This document shows, piece by piece, positions 9,843 to 23,902 of a DNA stretch of 64,000 nucleotides (positions within the stretch are counted from its first letter, which is position 1; the number at the start of each line of letters is the position of its first letter). Below the pieces are notes generated by a model that saw nothing but the letters and a program-made list of their open reading frames with translations, did no database searches and was not told the origin of the DNA. The stretch comes from Dreissena polymorpha (taxonomy: Eukaryota > Mollusca > Bivalvia > Myida > Dreissenidae). A program made the position numbers and the translations under genes. The stretch spans positions 20,089,113 through 20,153,112 of the forward strand of contig NC_068360.1 of the NCBI RefSeq assembly GCF_020536995.1. The letters run 5' to 3'.

Positions 9843-12800
9843 CAATGAAATAGTTTATTTTCGGTGAGAACCAATATTGGTATTTCATATTTCCACTGAT
9901 GACGCACTTGTCTTTTATTCATTAGTTTCATGAAATACAGTGGATCTGATGACGCGTTAGTAAAAAGTTGTAGCGATTGCAGACAGTGACATGGATACAC
10001 TTATTACACTAGTGTTAACGTGAATTATTTGGTACTTTGGGATTTGTATATAGTTCCCTTATAAAGAAGGAACATATGTAACGTTTACACACGTAAATAA
10101 TCAGAAAAATAACAAGTGGAAGGGAATTTTAAATTTGAAATACATTTGCTATTTATGCCAGTTCTTTTTCGCATGTATTTTGTATATAACGGTTAATTTG
10201 TACATACTTACATATGTTTCCAGTCAAACATGTTATGAGAATTAGTTTTGGCTGTGTCAATGAGTCAAACAGATATATTCAGAAATATTGATAGATAAAA
10301 CCTCAAAATAAATTTCTCTTATTTTTTAATTAGTAATTGCATTCCACTTGAACATATGCAAGGTGAAACAAAACAGATGCGATCAGCAACTTTTGATATT
10401 TTTTTATTGATTTTCAACAAACATCTCTATTACAACATGAATACACATATGAAGCAACAAAACATTTTGGTCTCTTACATATACTCAAGTATCATATATA
10501 TTTACTATGACTGCACATACACGTGTTTTAGGAAAGAAAAACCACTTTATTTGCCTAGGTATTAACTTTTGATTTGTATAGATTTTTGAGAATAGTGATT
10601 TTGATTGTTTTCTTCTTAATACACCAATCGATAAAAGTTATGGTAAATAAAATATTAAGAAAAAATATTGGTTGTGACGAATGGAATTTTATATCACAGT
10701 CCAAAATGTTAATATAATATTGTTTAAAAAATCTCAAATATGTTGTCACTAGTATAAATTATGTGGTGCGGTGTAACTTTGGCCAACTGTAAACGAAATC
10801 CCACGTTAACATGCAAAAAGTAACAATTTTAACAATTTGTGACAACTTTACTGCTGATGATATATAGATGAAGTTGAAGGCAGACGAAATTTTGTTTTGA
10901 TGTCGTAATATTTAATAAATCGTTTTTAAATACAACTCAAATTATTTATTAATTGTCCGTTATTTTATTTTAAAAACATCTAAGAAGGGACCGATACTTT
11001 GAGAATTAGATTAATGATTTCAAAATTACGTTGCACAACTATTTGCATTAAAGCAGTTAACAATACCATTATTCATTTTCGAGCAAATGAGCGAAAACTC
11101 TTTCGTCTACTTTTATTACGGTGACCGTATCCGCCCAGCATGAAATCTTTAGCCACATAGCGATATCAAGAATATGTAGTTTCATGGAAATTTCTATCTT
11201 GTTACCAAAGTTTATATTTGAAAAAGTTCATATTTGAGCAACGGAGCAGAAACGTAAACTTAACGTCACGAAAAAAAAAAAATAACGAATTTTGAATCAC
11301 ATTACAAAAACATGCGGTCGTTTTTGCCACACCCCACCCCAACCCCTCCATCATCTAATATAAAATGAAGAGAGCACAGGACGAATCGATCAAAATGTAG
11401 TACGGAGACAGATTAATCTCGGAGTGATAAATACGTTTGCTTTATAAAAGGTCTAACCACGTTTGTAGTTTCAAGTTAAAGTACAGTTGTAAGTTTTCAA
11501 GTGAGAAATGAAAAACAAAAACAAATGGATAGAAAGAAGGATAGACAGGGTATTTAATAAATTGTATGGAGACATTGTTATGATTTTGAAAGAAGAACTT
11601 TTTTCTGCTTTGTTTGTTTAACATATAGTGATACGCAATAACATATAAGTATGCATTGCGTGCCTTTGTATATTAATGTGCGGTTACGGTCCTCGGATGG
11701 ATCATCCCGGCAAACTTCTCGCAGTCTCTACCTCCACATATGTGTAAACGGTGCACATCACATTCACAAGTGAAATCCTCCCAGATTGCAAGGATCTATA
11801 TATTGTTACTGTTTCCTTTTTTGGCACGTCCGTAACTTTTTCTTCGTAATTGTATTATGTATAAATGTCTTTCAATAAACAAATTAAGACTTTAAACCGT
11901 ATATAATAACCATTATATGTTAATCGATAATTATCACGTAGTGTGTGATGGCAACAGGGATATGATTTACTATGCTCGGAACCTGTCATAATTCTGCCAT
12001 TTGTTAAACTGAAAATGGGAAGTTCTTATTGCTTGATGTATAGAGAACGTTAAATAAATAACAAAATAATTTCGTCAGCGTCCGCGATCGTTTGGAGTTA
12101 CTAATTTAAGATTGTGGCTTTGAAGTTTCGAGTGATGCGGTTACATTACGCTGGAATAATCTTGTCTCAATAAGGCCCCGTTATGAAATTACCAACTTTG
12201 AAGCACGTTTCTAGAATTTCAGCTTGTAAAAGCATAGTATCTAGTAGGATATGTCCGTATCCAAATAATTGCAATAAAAGGAGAATGTAAATCCATTTCT
12301 ACGAAAAAAGCGTCTTCCTTGAATCTGGTGTTTTGACAGCCTTATTTTGACAAAAGGCCAATATAATATATACCACATGCCTTAAAGTTCACCTTTAAAG
12401 TTCGCCGCCAAATAAAGACAACAAAAAAACTCCAGAAACATATAGAATGTAAGAAATAACCATACATGTCACGTTCCATACTATTAAATTGCTTTTCGGC
12501 AAAAAGAGACAATAACTTTTACAAAACGTCTTTTCACATTGACCATGGAGGGATACACAAAGATTTATTGGAATGTGATATCGATCTGAATGGGTTTTAA
12601 GTACCAAGTTTGCTGACTTTCTCGAACTACCCTGCACGAATATTAGTTTGTCGAATTGTATTGACATATTTGCTCTTAATTTTTTATGAACATTGGAAGA
12701 TTTGAAGTCTTACAGTTGAGCCCGAATTGCATTTACTTCAATTTGAAACCATATACGATAATGCTAAAGCACGAAATAATTGGCGAAAGCAGTCGATTAA

Positions 12801-15499
12801 TGTAGTTTAAGATCCGTAAATTCGGTATTAATTTACATGACTTGCGTGGCGATTCAATAAAATGAATAAAAACTTTTGGAAACAGTACAAAATCGCACGA
12901 AATAGTCGATTAAACATGTGTATTTTAATGTACGTTTGTATAACTAAATTTAAATCAACCAATGTACTTTATACCTCGTATAATAACCTTTAAATATTTG
13001 TAAAGTTAGCCTATTAACATCAAGGTTTCGAAAACTACTGAATTGTTTCTTAAGACAATATGTCTTATTTGAAACTTGGACTAAATTTACTCTGATCGCT
13101 AATAGTGGTAATACAAATTAAACTGTCTGCACTGTTTTTAAACTAGTATCATCCTTCAACTTATCAAACTCGTATTGCGCTTGAACATTATGCAATTTAC
13201 AGATGTTAGCTTTTATGTTCACAAATCGTTATATTAGTACACATGTGTTATACAACATGTCTTTTATGAGTATTTATTTTGAGACACGTATTATGTATAG
13301 TTGAAGTACAGGGTTGGTCCTTCAAACCAAAACCATTACATTGATGTAAGTTATGTTTATATCTTAAACTGTTCGGTTCCCTGGACCAAGCACTGAAATT
13401 CAAATGACATAACTCTTTATTAACATATTTTCAGTGCTGAAAGTTAAAATACAGGTTAGGCTTTTCATATCGAAAACAGTATATCCAGGTATTCTTTCTT
13501 ATTCTATTGTTATATCTACAATTATTTATGGCTATCTCAGGTAAGGTTACACAATTATGTAACTATGTCAACTGATTTACATCTCGGTATTATATAAAAT
13601 ATTGTATAATGACATTTATGAACTAGTCGGACGTGAATTTCAATAATAAGTTGTACATACATGTATGGTTCAAATTTTGACTTGATTCTGTCAATGGTGC
13701 TCTGTAATGTACAGGCGAAATAAATATAATGTAAATGTGTTGCATTATTTGTGTCACTACATCAATAAATAGTATCATTCAACAAACATCTTAAATAATA
13801 TAAATGCATCATCACCTTTGAATATTCTGCTTGCCAAAAGATCATAACGTTAAATAAAATATAGGCTAGTTGTATGAAGTTTGTTTAGAAACATCATTTG
13901 CAAATAGAATGAAATGTATTTACACTTTTAATATTGTATTTCTTCACTGTCCTATTTCAGAATAACATGTAATTTTGTCCTGTAGAAACCCTTAACTCAG
14001 TTTTTTCAGGGCAACTGAGAACCCCTTAAAACAGCCTATCATTTATTTGAACTGCAAAACGTGTACTGTCCACTACCTATGATAAACGTTTATCACACCA
14101 CCGCGTTGATATCTGCCTGATTTAACGTTGCCTGATTTATTTTTATATCATGGTAAACAGGACGTTCTTATAAAAGTTATGTGTCATATTACTCGGAATC
14201 AACTATAAAGTAATCATTTTTAGAAAAATCGAATCAGATTGAACAGAACAAACAATATGATACCAAGATGGGATATATTTTAAACACAAAATGCACGACA
14301 AACAGCAAAAATCATGTTTTCAAATATTAAGCGCTCGTGCTCATGACGTCTTTATTAACACGTCATACGACAAAAGTCATATAAGCCTCGCCGTTATATT
14401 AATCTAAGCCTTGCCTGATATATTTCAAAATGATCAGCAAGTAACCTGTTATTCTCTATGTATTTCAAGTCAATATAAATATTATATACATATATGGAGG
14501 CGGCAATATTTTTCGTCGGATATATAGCGATGGAGGCAACTTGAAAAGTCCAGAGACCCAATATTTTAAATCAAAATTTAAAAAGCAGCACCTACTATTA
14601 ACCTTTATGCATCAGGTGTGTAATACTTAAAGTTACAAGTAATGCTTTATTTGCAATTATACAGATGTATGTTTGAATTGATAATTGATGGATCATTCCG
14701 TTGTACTGATTTATTGTATTAATTGAAACTAGTTTACAAGTCTATGTAAAAATCTGTAAACAATTATCTTTGCAATATGTCACATGTCGCTTGTGTTATT
14801 GTCATTTAAAGATGGCAGAGCAAAAGGTAACTTAAAGTGGTAATAAACTACATAATTAAGGTTTTGAAAAAATATGTTTATACCCGAACTTTATTTTTAT
14901 AAGTAGTAGTGGCATCATATTTCGTCCGATCTTTTCGAGTCGTACATTTTGGATTTTGGGCTGATTTTACCATTAACTTGTCCATGGACAGCTATTTTTC
15001 TAACACAATACTACTTGTGAAAATATCAAAAAATACCAATTCCAAGTTTACAAAACCCTCTGTTGACACGATTATAGAATTTACTTAATTATACTTGTTC
15101 ACGCAATTACATGTTCTTTCTACGATACTGACGTTGTTCGCGTACGAAATGGTAAATTTCCCCTTTTTTCAACAGTCAAATGATAATTATGTTACGACTT
15201 TATAGCTAGAAGCTGCATCCAGTTCGACAGTCACTTCAAAGGCTGTTTTGAACTCCCAGATTATCATTTTTAAAGCTTGGAGATTTTAGAGTCATGGGGT
15301 AAATGATGATTACATGGGCTCACTAATCTCCGTATAACATGTGTCAATAATTGTGTGGTAACGCATTGGAAATTTGACTCCAAGGTTATAGGAATGGTTT
15401 ATTTAGAAAAACGTGAGTATTATAGGAAATAAATAAAGCGACGTGTCCAAACATTACTGCTACTTTGTATAATTCAATGGCGCTACATTTACATGGTCA
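9843..15499. other. Long gene-free stretch between C1q copies
   Basis: No coding sequence is recognised across 5.6 kb. It is AT-rich (A/T runs at 11270-11285), with only short ORFs lacking recognisable content. The stretch at 14820-15340 reads like a dispersed non-coding repeat, but I see no clear ends. The 15100-15500 part leads into the intron homologous to copy B. Confidence 0.4.
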
Positions 15500-16435
15500 G
15501 ATTTCATCTTTAATGCTAATGATATATCGGTCGAGATATTTAATAGTTATGATTCGTTAAAAAAACATTGCCGCCAAGGGGCGTGTTTCCTACTGCGCCT
15601 TTAGTGAAACTTTGTCAGCGCTCTTAAAGTGTTTTTCCATTGAGCATGAGTCGATTTCAAAAATGTTTCTGTGTAAAAAGCCAATTTAGAAGCCACTTGT
15701 ATAACAAAAACATCAAAAGAGTGTTTTGAAACAGTTAAGACCCTCGGGTATATGGTTAGCAACCTAGGGAGGTTTGTCATCTTGCTTTAAATCAGCAGAT
15801 ATCGAACTAAGAAATTCAATGTAATGTTTATGAATGTTAAACAGCATTAGATAAATAGTAAACCCATTACCCGAAAGTGTTCACAGCAACTTGCGCAAAT
15901 CTGTCTTTGTCGAAATAATATGTTTTGTTATACCGACATTTTTTGCAAGACTTCATGTGTCATGACAATAAAATAAATTGTTCAAATTCATCATCCCATG
16001 AATGTAATCTTTTTTCTTGTTTTTTTCCCTAGTTTTGAAAGACGCTCGTTACATTCGAACTATTCAAATCGTTACGATGATCAATATAGCAAAAGTAAAC
16101 ATATTGATGTTCTTGACAAAATCTTATTAACATATTCAGTCCATATCAAATTTTTGAACACATATTATTAGTGCATTACTGCTATGTAAACATTTGTTCG
16201 ATTTCATTTTAGTTTTTACATTTCTGTTCGCCTACTTAAATACAAATATAACTTATTATTTGCGTGTGTAATGTCTAAGGCTGAAAATCTAATGTATTCG
16301 TTTCTTTAAATAAATATTTATATCAACTGATAAACGTTGATGTTTTGTTTATTGTTTCATTATCATAATTACACAGATAGATCGTTATAAGACGGATTTA
16401 GTCACCATGTGCTTGGATGATATTTATTATTTTAG
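15500..16435 (+). repeat. Relic C1q intron, homologous to copy B intron
   Basis: This sequence matches, in order, 19160-19535, then 25696-26050, then about 26440-26480 of copy B's intron. Matching words include GATTCGTTAAAAA with GCCGCCAA, the TATCGAACT block, and GACGCTCGTTACAT against GACGCTTGTTACAT. It lacks the insertions present in copy B, so it serves as an empty-site reference for them. Confidence 0.75.
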
Positions 16436-16761
16436 ATCAGTTAAAAGCCCCTACAATCTACTTACTTGCACGCATTACGTCCAGCATGGTGCTATCATTA
16501 AACACGGGGGTAGTCTTCCCTTAAGTGAAGGTCAATGCATGTCAACCATATGATCCTAAGGCTGGAAAGTTCATGGCTTCAATCACTGTAATGTATCTGT
16601 TATCGGTTCAATTATGTATGCAGTATAATGCGTATGCGTATCTTATCGTATTATTTGAGGCAAATGACTGGGGGAAAAAACTGTATGTAGACTATGTACT
16701 TGAAGTGGAAACAGCGCATGTATCGTCACAAACTGTTAATATTTACGAATTAACTAGTTAA
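16436..16761 (+). pseudogene. C1q-domain exon 2 relic
   Basis: A broken copy of the C1q head exon. It follows an acceptor-like TTATTTTAG and starts ATCAGTTAAAAGCCCCTACA, almost as in copy B exon 2. The recognisable protein runs through APTIYLLAR, a stop at 16522-16524 in place of the residue before VKVN, then a degenerate N-x-x-x-YDPKAGKF core and MYLLSVQL. The last third has lost the C1q pattern except for a short ETAHVSS block, and it ends early. No matching exon 1 is seen upstream of it, so it is a partial duplicate and not expected to make a protein. Confidence 0.85.
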
Positions 16762-18045
16762 TCGTTTCATTCTGGACAGGGTTTCCGAAAAGAAACTGTA
16801 AAGTGATAACGGGTCCTTCCGAGTTGAGTTTTTGAGTTGTGCTCATGCTCCACGTCCTTACAAAACAGAAGACCTTTATTAAGTAACTTTAGGTAAATTG
16901 TTAGTGTTTGTACACTATTTGTTTCATTGCAAAACAAAAATGAAAAGATGAACGCATGTTAAACATCATTTATTTGTACCGAAATAAATGCTTTAGTTCT
17001 ATATTAAATAAAATTCATACCGCAAGATACAAAACATACAAACACAGTGTCTACACTTTTCTCCAACCTAAAAATGATTACTTGAAATTTCAATGATATT
17101 GATCATTTTTGATATTGTGAGTCGATTCGATTTTTTTAAATCATTAAATAAGTATGCAAATGCTAAATTTTATATAATAACGGAATGCAACTAAAACAGG
17201 TACACCGTTTACTTGTATTGCGTTTTTATAATATAAATTTGATACTTTATGTTTTTACATTGAACAAACCACATATAAACAGTCTGTATCCGAAGCTTAT
17301 ACTTTTGCATATTATCAACAACTCGTTAAAAGTCTCGTCGAATCGATTTCTGGGCCAGTTAAAGAATATCTTCCGTCGACATAAGCCTAATTTTGGGACT
17401 TCGTCCACATTAAAATGCAGTGCATTTATTACAAGTCGGTGGCTTATTAAATTATTATTTCGTATCTATTTGCCATAATGACCTAGGGGCAATTCTGATT
17501 TTAAAATACACAAACAAACAAGAGTAAAAGGGAGCTCATCCAATTATAATCTATGTGTGAGTTTTTTTGTATAAACCTATGGTTGATTTGGTGTAACTGT
17601 TTGCAGAGAAAGCCGAAAGCGATCATCGTATCTTGATTGAAAAAGAAAAGCAGATTAACAGTTCATTGATCAAGTTCACAAGCAAAGAATACACATAGGA
17701 AGCAGATAATATATCGCTTCAGATTCAAGAATATCTTCCAAACATTTAAGAAATGGTAAATTAATTTTGTCTTTCATCATGAGATGGCGAATTAAAATGG
17801 CAGCTGTGGAACTAGTTCACATATAACATAAAAAAGAAATGTCCATTCAAGATGAGAAATGCTTGACATGGGTCACGTCCATTTTGCGGCGAAATCATGT
17901 TGATATGACGTTACATGATATGAAACCTTCAATAACATATAAATGTGAGGGAAATAAAATATTAGTGATATTTCGCTAAATAACACTATCTGTTGTTGGT
18001 GCAAAGACTTTGAATTAATTGCATTTTATTTTGTGTGTTTAACAG
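16762..18045. other. No gene seen; possible relic exon near 17607
   Basis: Mostly non-coding. At 17607-17695 a charged open stretch (EKAESDHRILIEKEKQ) follows an acceptor-like CTGTTTGCAG and runs to a TAG. It could be a relic coiled-coil exon or chance. A sequence at 17180-17480 is open on the + strand but has no recognisable content. Confidence 0.3.
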
Positions 18046-18068
18046 AGACATATTGGCTTGTACTCACC

Positions 18069-18495
18069 ATGCAGCTTCAGATGAAGAGTTTGTGGTTATT
18101 GCTGCACTTGATTGTTGCCATGTGTGCACGAGAGCCGTCGAGCCCGATATGCTCAAGATATGACAACGAGGAGCGTTTATTAGAAAGAGTTCTTAGAAGC
18201 GAGCTGGCTCTAGAAACCATTCTGAATGAAATAGTGAAAACAAACACCAAAGTTGTGGATGCGTTAAAGCAGTTAGAAGATGGAAAAGCGAAAATGGAGT
18301 CTACGTTGGCAGTTATGGAAAATAAACAAATCGCAATGGAATCTAGACTGGCAGACTTCATAACCAATTCATCTCTTGTAATGAACACTACGTTAGACGC
18401 AGCTGTGGTTGCAATGATTGAAACTTCGTCTGGGGTAAAATAAAATGCCTCGGTGACGTTACAGCATCTCGTGAATGAAGTCCGCGTTCTTAAAG
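18069..18495 (+). pseudogene. C1q-domain protein copy B, exon 1, with in-frame stop
   Basis: Homolog of copy A exon 1. It has a signal peptide (MKSLWLLLHLIVAMCAREPS), the shared YDNEERLLERVLRSELALE and ALKQLEDGKAKMESTLAVM coiled coil, and donor AAAG/GTAAAT in phase 1, as in copy A. I chose the start at 18069 by alignment with copy A; an ATG at 18033 is upstream of an acceptor-like TGTGTTTAACAG at 18035-18046 and is probably intronic. Codon 125 (18441-18443) is TAA where copy A has GAA, so translation would stop before the C1q head. A donor-like GGGGTAAAA just before the stop is out of phase with exon 2. After the stop the frame stays open to the donor. It is probably a pseudogene, though a polymorphism or assembly error would look the same. 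Confidence 0.85.
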
Positions 18496-18841
18496 GTAAA
18501 TATGCGAGACATAGGTTATTATTAATTGTGTTTATTATTTGAGAAGACGAGTTGAATGTTTATTTAAAGAATGTATGAATTCGGTCATTGAAGTCCGAAA
18601 AATCAAACTTGTTACTTGGTACAGAGCAAGTCATACGAGTTAGATTACTCTTGTTGAATGCAGTGTGATATATATTTTTTTCAACAATACATAAGAAAAT
18701 CGTGACGCAACTATATGAAAAAATTATAAATTCACACGTGATTCAGATAAATTCCAAATATATTATTTATTAAAACTTCAAAATTATGCTAACGAAATTT
18801 GAATTACGACATCCTTTTACGAACGAAAATGCAACTCTTTC

Positions 18842-19475
18842 TAGCTCATCTCAGCGCAACTAGGTCATTATGAGCTTTTGTGATCACTCTCTGTCCGTCG
18901 TTCGTAGTCCGTTGTCCGTCGTCAACATTGACCTTGTTAAAATTTAAGAAGCAACATTTATATTCCAGTCTTCATGAAAGTTATTAAAAACATTTGCCCC
19001 AACTATATCTCGACCGATATAGAAAGTGCGTCAGGTGGAGTAAATGTTATTATGTAAGATTAAAGAAAAAATATGTGAACACACAAAAAGCTATGGTTTT
19101 TACCCAATCATCATGAAACTTGCTCAGATATATTTTCTTTAAGATTTATTTGCCAAGTTTACTCTGCCAGGTTTGTAAATTGTGTCGATTCGTTAAAAAC
19201 TATCGCCGCCAAAAAGGAGGCGGGAAGTTTTCCTGATATGGCCATAGTTAAATATTGTAATCATATTTCTTGCAAAACTAAAACTTTGTAAACACTCTAG
19301 ACTATCTTTTGTTTTGCCCATTGACAAGCATGGGTGTATTAAGGTTTTTGATTATGTCTTAAGTTGAACTCTCTAACCATTCTTAAAGTAACAATTTGTG
19401 CTAAATTAACATTGCGCTTGAACATGTCTTCTAATGACATCTTAGCAGGTGAGCGACCTCGGCAGTTGTTTTCTT
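18842..19475. repeat. Dispersed repeat in copy B intron
   Basis: This starts near AGCTCATCTCAGCGCAACTA and ends near AGCAGGTGAGCGACCTCGG. It includes GTCCGTCGTTCGTAGTCCGT. The wording is typical of mollusc dispersed repeats. Part of it (19160-19475) is also present in the relic intron at 15500-15620, so it predates the split of these copies. Confidence 0.5.
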
Positions 19476-20387
19476 ATCTGCAGGTATCGAACTGAGCAAT
19501 CCAATAAAATGTCTTTGAATTATACACAGCGTTAATTAAGGATGTTCGATCGTTTTGTGAAAATTTTCAAAATATCCGGAATGCTATAATTTTTTGTATG
19601 GTGATTAATGAATCTGTATCTGAAATTAATATAAAATAAAAAAGAGAGGTCACCGTGAATAATTTTGAGATAACGAAGGTTTTTAAATGCCATGTGCGTT
19701 TGAAAAAAGGTCATTTTTGCGGGGCATAAATTTGGGGGTACGGTAAAATGTTTTTGTGTAATACATTTAAAATGGCATAATAGTATTGAGATTGCATTAT
19801 ATTAGCAACTGTAACATGTGTATTATCATAGTGAACAGTTTTAAAACCAAAAATTATGGAAATCGTAAAAAATAATGAGAAATAAGTATGACTAGTTTTT
19901 TGTTTGTTTTGAATTTTTTATTGCACAGTTCAAAATAGATAACATGCAACACAGATACATATTTCTGTTGATGTAATATTCATATTCATTTGAATTTCTC
20001 AATAATTAAAGTAAACTAGCTAAGCATTAAAATGAAGTAAAGAAATTGATAGGTCACCGTGGATTTTTTTTTGCTATAGACATTTTAATATGGACGTAAT
20101 TTCAAAAATACAATGACTAACATTGTAATAGTAATTAAAACATATCTATATAATAACTGCTCCATAACAATCAAATTATCAACTGAAATGTGATACACGT
20201 AGAAATATTTATAATGTATATTGTTATGAAAATATTTCAGATGTAACAACTGTAAAAACAATGTTGATGTTCAAATAAACATCTTAAATTACCCCACCCA
20301 CCTGTTACCCATGTTGTTGGTTGTAAATTGAGCATATGTATTAGGTATTTTAAAATTATTTTTAAAACTGTGTGATGTGTATTTAAA

Positions 20388-21573
20388 GACAAGAGGCCAT
20401 GATGGCCCTGTATCGCTCCACTGCTGAAAAAAAGACTGAAACAAATATTCTCCGCATGTGCAGATACTTAAATATAGGCCCTATTTAAGCACATGTACAA
20501 TTTTGTGACCACCTGGGCTGGGTCAAATTTAACCCCAGGGGCATAATTTGAGCAAACTTTGTAGAGGACTACTATATCTCACTCCATACAAAATGTGGTG
20601 GCCCTAAGTCTTAGATGTAGAGTTAAGGACAAGAATATTTTTAAAGTTTTCATAAAATAAGCAAGATACAAGCGTATATAATGTTCAATTTTGTGACCTG
20701 CGGGTCAGGGTCAAATTTGACCCAAAGTAACAAACTTGGTAGATGACTATAAGATGTTCCTGCATACCAAATTTGGTAGCCATAGTCAGAATGGTTTTCG
20801 ACAAAAATTTTAAAGATTTCACAAAATAGGCGCTTTATAAGCGTTTATTAAATTTTGTGACCCCCCGCGGCAGGGTCAAAGTTGACCCCAGAGGCATTAT
20901 TTGAACAAATTTGGTAGAGGTTTATAAGATGTCACTACATACCAAATTTGGTAGCCCTAGGCCCAATAGATATGGACAATTTTTTTTCACAAATAAAGCA
21001 CTTTATAAGCATATGTTCAGTTTTGTGACCCCCGGGGCAGTTTCAAATTTAACCCAAGGGGCATAATTTGAACAAACTTGGTAGAGAACTATCACATGTC
21101 ATTACATACCAAATTTGGTAGCCCTATGCCATACTAATATGAACAAGAAGATTTTTAAAGTTTTCACAAAAAATGCCTAATATAAGCATATGTTCAATTT
21201 TGTGACCGTCAGGGCAGGGTCAAACTTGACCCTAGGGGCATAATTTGAACAAACTTGGTAGAGGACTATAAGATGACACTACATACCAAATTTGGAAGCC
21301 CAAGGCCCAATGGTTATGGACGAAAAAATATGTGAAGTTTTCACAAAATAGACCCTATATAAGCATATGTTCAATTTTGTGACCCCGGGGCAGGGTCAAA
21401 TTTGACCCCAGGGGCATAATTTGAACAACGTTGAAAGAGGAACATTCCTGAGAAATTTCATCACAATTGGACCAGTAGTTTAGGAGAAGATGTTTAAAGG
21501 AAACGTTCAGGCACGCACGCACGACGGACACAGAATCATAACATAAGCCCCGCTGGCCTTTGGCCAGTGAAGC
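20388..21573 (+). repeat. ~175 bp tandem-repeat element (Pearl/Helitron-like?)
   Basis: Six partial to full units are marked by CAAACTTGGTAG-like words at 20552, 20730, 20905, 21073, 21250 and 21426, with spacing of 168-178. Each unit also carries ACATACCAAATTTGGTAGCC and TTTTGTGACC. The array is bracketed by a unique head (ACAAGAGGCCATGATGGCCC) and a unique tail (CCGCTGGCCTTTGGCCAGTG). This head-array-tail layout is that of the tandem-repeat-bearing non-autonomous elements of bivalves; assignment to a named family is a guess. Confidence 0.75.
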
Positions 21574-22079
21574 TTAAAACAACAAAGAATACAATAAGCT
21601 GGGCAATTATGTTTCACACACCATCTGTGGTTTAATGCACTGCCAAAAATATCTTACAACTTAGGTGAAACATGAGAAATACAACTGACATAAGAATCAC
21701 AACTATGTTCGTCATCGAGAAGGAAAAACAATGATGTAACAGCTATTAGATTTCATAGCTTATCTATATACAAGATGCAAATTACAATTGGTTAGATGTC
21801 AGGCAACAAATAACTCGCTATTGTACATATTATTTTCTCTGATTTTGTTACTCTGATTTGTCCGTTTGTAACCTCTGAAAGGGGGCTCCTCAAACCACTC
21901 AGTCCGTTTCTTTTTGATACAGGACTCAAATGTTTAAGTTGAAATCCACTTCCTGCAACTTTCCTTGCAATACCTTGACTTATAACTTTTGTATCAATTA
22001 TGGTTTGTAAAGATTTAATGTTGGAAGCAACATTTAGTTACACATTGTATGTTAACACTGCTCGGTAAAAGCTGAATGA

Positions 22080-22556
22080 ATATTTGTTAACAATTTTTGG
22101 TCAAGAGGAACAGAGTTCACTAACTTTTGTAAAGCTAAAATATCCTGTATAGCGCCATGTGCCATGTATAATTCACCAATGACGTCTTTAACTAAATGTT
22201 CCCGCTAATATGATTTCATATTTGGTAATATTTCCTTTAACATTTTTAAGTATCTAAAAAGCCACAAATATTTTGCTGAAACTCAAACATTTTTCAACAA
22301 GGATGGATAGCACGGAGCAACACTTTACAATCAAAAGACTCTATATTATGCCCAACTAAAATAATTTGTGAACATTTCTGTAAGAATGTTATAAAACTTG
22401 TCAATGCAGATTTGATGGGGACAGCTGTTACTGTTTGTCTCTTGACAAGCATAGAGTCGCTAACAACTGTCACTCCAGTTATTTCTGACGCTTGCAAGGA
22501 AATCTTCTGACCAGTTGAATGCACTGCAGCTATCTGAATTATGTGAGAAGTGTGCT
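22080..22556 (-). pseudogene. DEDDh exonuclease exon (Exo II and Exo III motifs), degraded
   Basis: The last recognisable exon of the gene in the 6.15 kb transposon. After acceptor TTTTTTCAG it continues the upstream exon as HTSHIIQIAAVHSTGQ, then ASEITGVTVVSDSML, then the Exo II motif ILVGHNIESFDCKVLL. After a stop at 22294-22296 the homology goes on as CGFLDT, HLVKDVIGELYMAH and GAIQDILALQKLV, where H and D fit the Exo III motif (usual H-x4-D). At least three stops break this exon. The family is a 3'-5' exonuclease found fused behind Mutator-like domains in invertebrate proteins; this is from memory of the motif order. Confidence 0.75.
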
Positions 22557-23550
22557 CTGAAAAAACAAAACAAAAATTTTAAATAGAAATTGCACAAAAT
22601 CCATTTTAGCCCCGTTAATCACAGAGCCCTGGGTCGCTCCCCCAAGTACAATGTAAACTTCTTAAAATACATTTGAAGTGTTTACAATAAATATAAAAGG
22701 GAAAAACATTGCCCCCCACCAGGACAGGACTTTTTTTGAAGCTTAATGTGAACAATCGTAGAAGAGGTTCCTTCACATTCATTCTCTATGCATTGTGGTT
22801 TAAGAGAATTTTCAGTTGAAGGGTTATTGATCAGAAACAATTTTCACACTTATTGTGACCTTTGACTAAGTGACCATAATTTAAATGGGGGTTATATACT
22901 GTCCAATCCCTATGCACATGGAGAGTAAAAAGCCAATCAGTGAAAAAGTTGACAAATTATTGATCGGAAACTTAATGATCTACCCACAGACAAACATCCA
23001 GCAAAACAATATTAACTCTCTCTTCCAAGGGGGGCATAATAACTGTTATTATGAAAATTGAAACGCTCTTTTCTTCCATTCATGGATATATCAAAGTAAG
23101 TTGTAGGCATCTAATGATCTTATGTATTCATAAATCTGAAGAAGCGAAGAGAATAGTGTTTAAATTTTTAAACGATGCACAATAATATACTAAAGCCAGT
23201 TGTGCGTAATGTAACATTGCATCATCTAAGTGGTATTTACTATCATTTTATCAATAAAGATTAAGAATGATGTATTATATGAAAGCAAAATGAGAAATTA
23301 GTCTGAACATAACTCTTGTTGCAATTCAATCATATGCTAGGTTGACCAACAATTCACAGGATATCTCTGACACATTGAGTTACTCAGCAGTAGCAGGTTT
23401 AATTATGTTATACATGTAAGTAAATATGTATATTTTTTAATAGAAGTTCAACTTTGGAGAATTAGAGTACCTAAATACCTGAATTGGACCAAGATAAACT
23501 TCTGTATGTGCAACACTGTGAATAAGGAATATGTTAAAAATAAACTTTAC

Positions 23551-23724
23551 CTAACCCTCTTGTTTCCAAATCAAAGAAAACAAATTCCTTCCCAGTAGTG
23601 TCTAGCCCTGCTGGACCAGGCTTGGGTATAGGTGGGGGTATAGTTGTAACTTCAACGTCTTGGTCCTCTATGTTTGAACTGTATGTTGGTCCCGCTTGTA
23701 CTTCTTGCACTGTCCTTTGAATGC
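23551..23724 (-). pseudogene. DEDDh exonuclease exon (Exo I motif)
   Basis: Exon bounded by acceptor CTGTTCAG and donor TTAG/GTAAAG, phase 1 at its end. It encodes IQRTVQEVQAGPTYSSN, a proline-rich linker (IPPPIPKPGPAG) and EFVFFDLETRGL, which is the DxE Exo I motif. Spliced to the exon at 22556 it gives DLETRGLEHTSHIIQIAAV, an almost textbook start of a DEDDh exonuclease fold. This exon itself is open. Confidence 0.8.
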
Positions 23725-23902
23725 CTGAACAGAAAAACAGAATTTCAAATTGGAAAATTTGCTTGCACCTTCATGGGTTATCTCCGATTTTTATTTAAAG
23801 AAATGATTACACAGCACATTAATGCTTTTACAATAATCAATTTACAAACATTAGCATATGCTTTTAAATGATACTACTACTTTGCATATATAATTGATGG
23901 AT

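Noticed and set aside
18033-18068. Upstream ATG at 18033 as the start of C1q copy B
   Set aside because: An acceptor-like TGTGTTTAACAG lies between it and the signal peptide, and copy A's start aligns near 18069.
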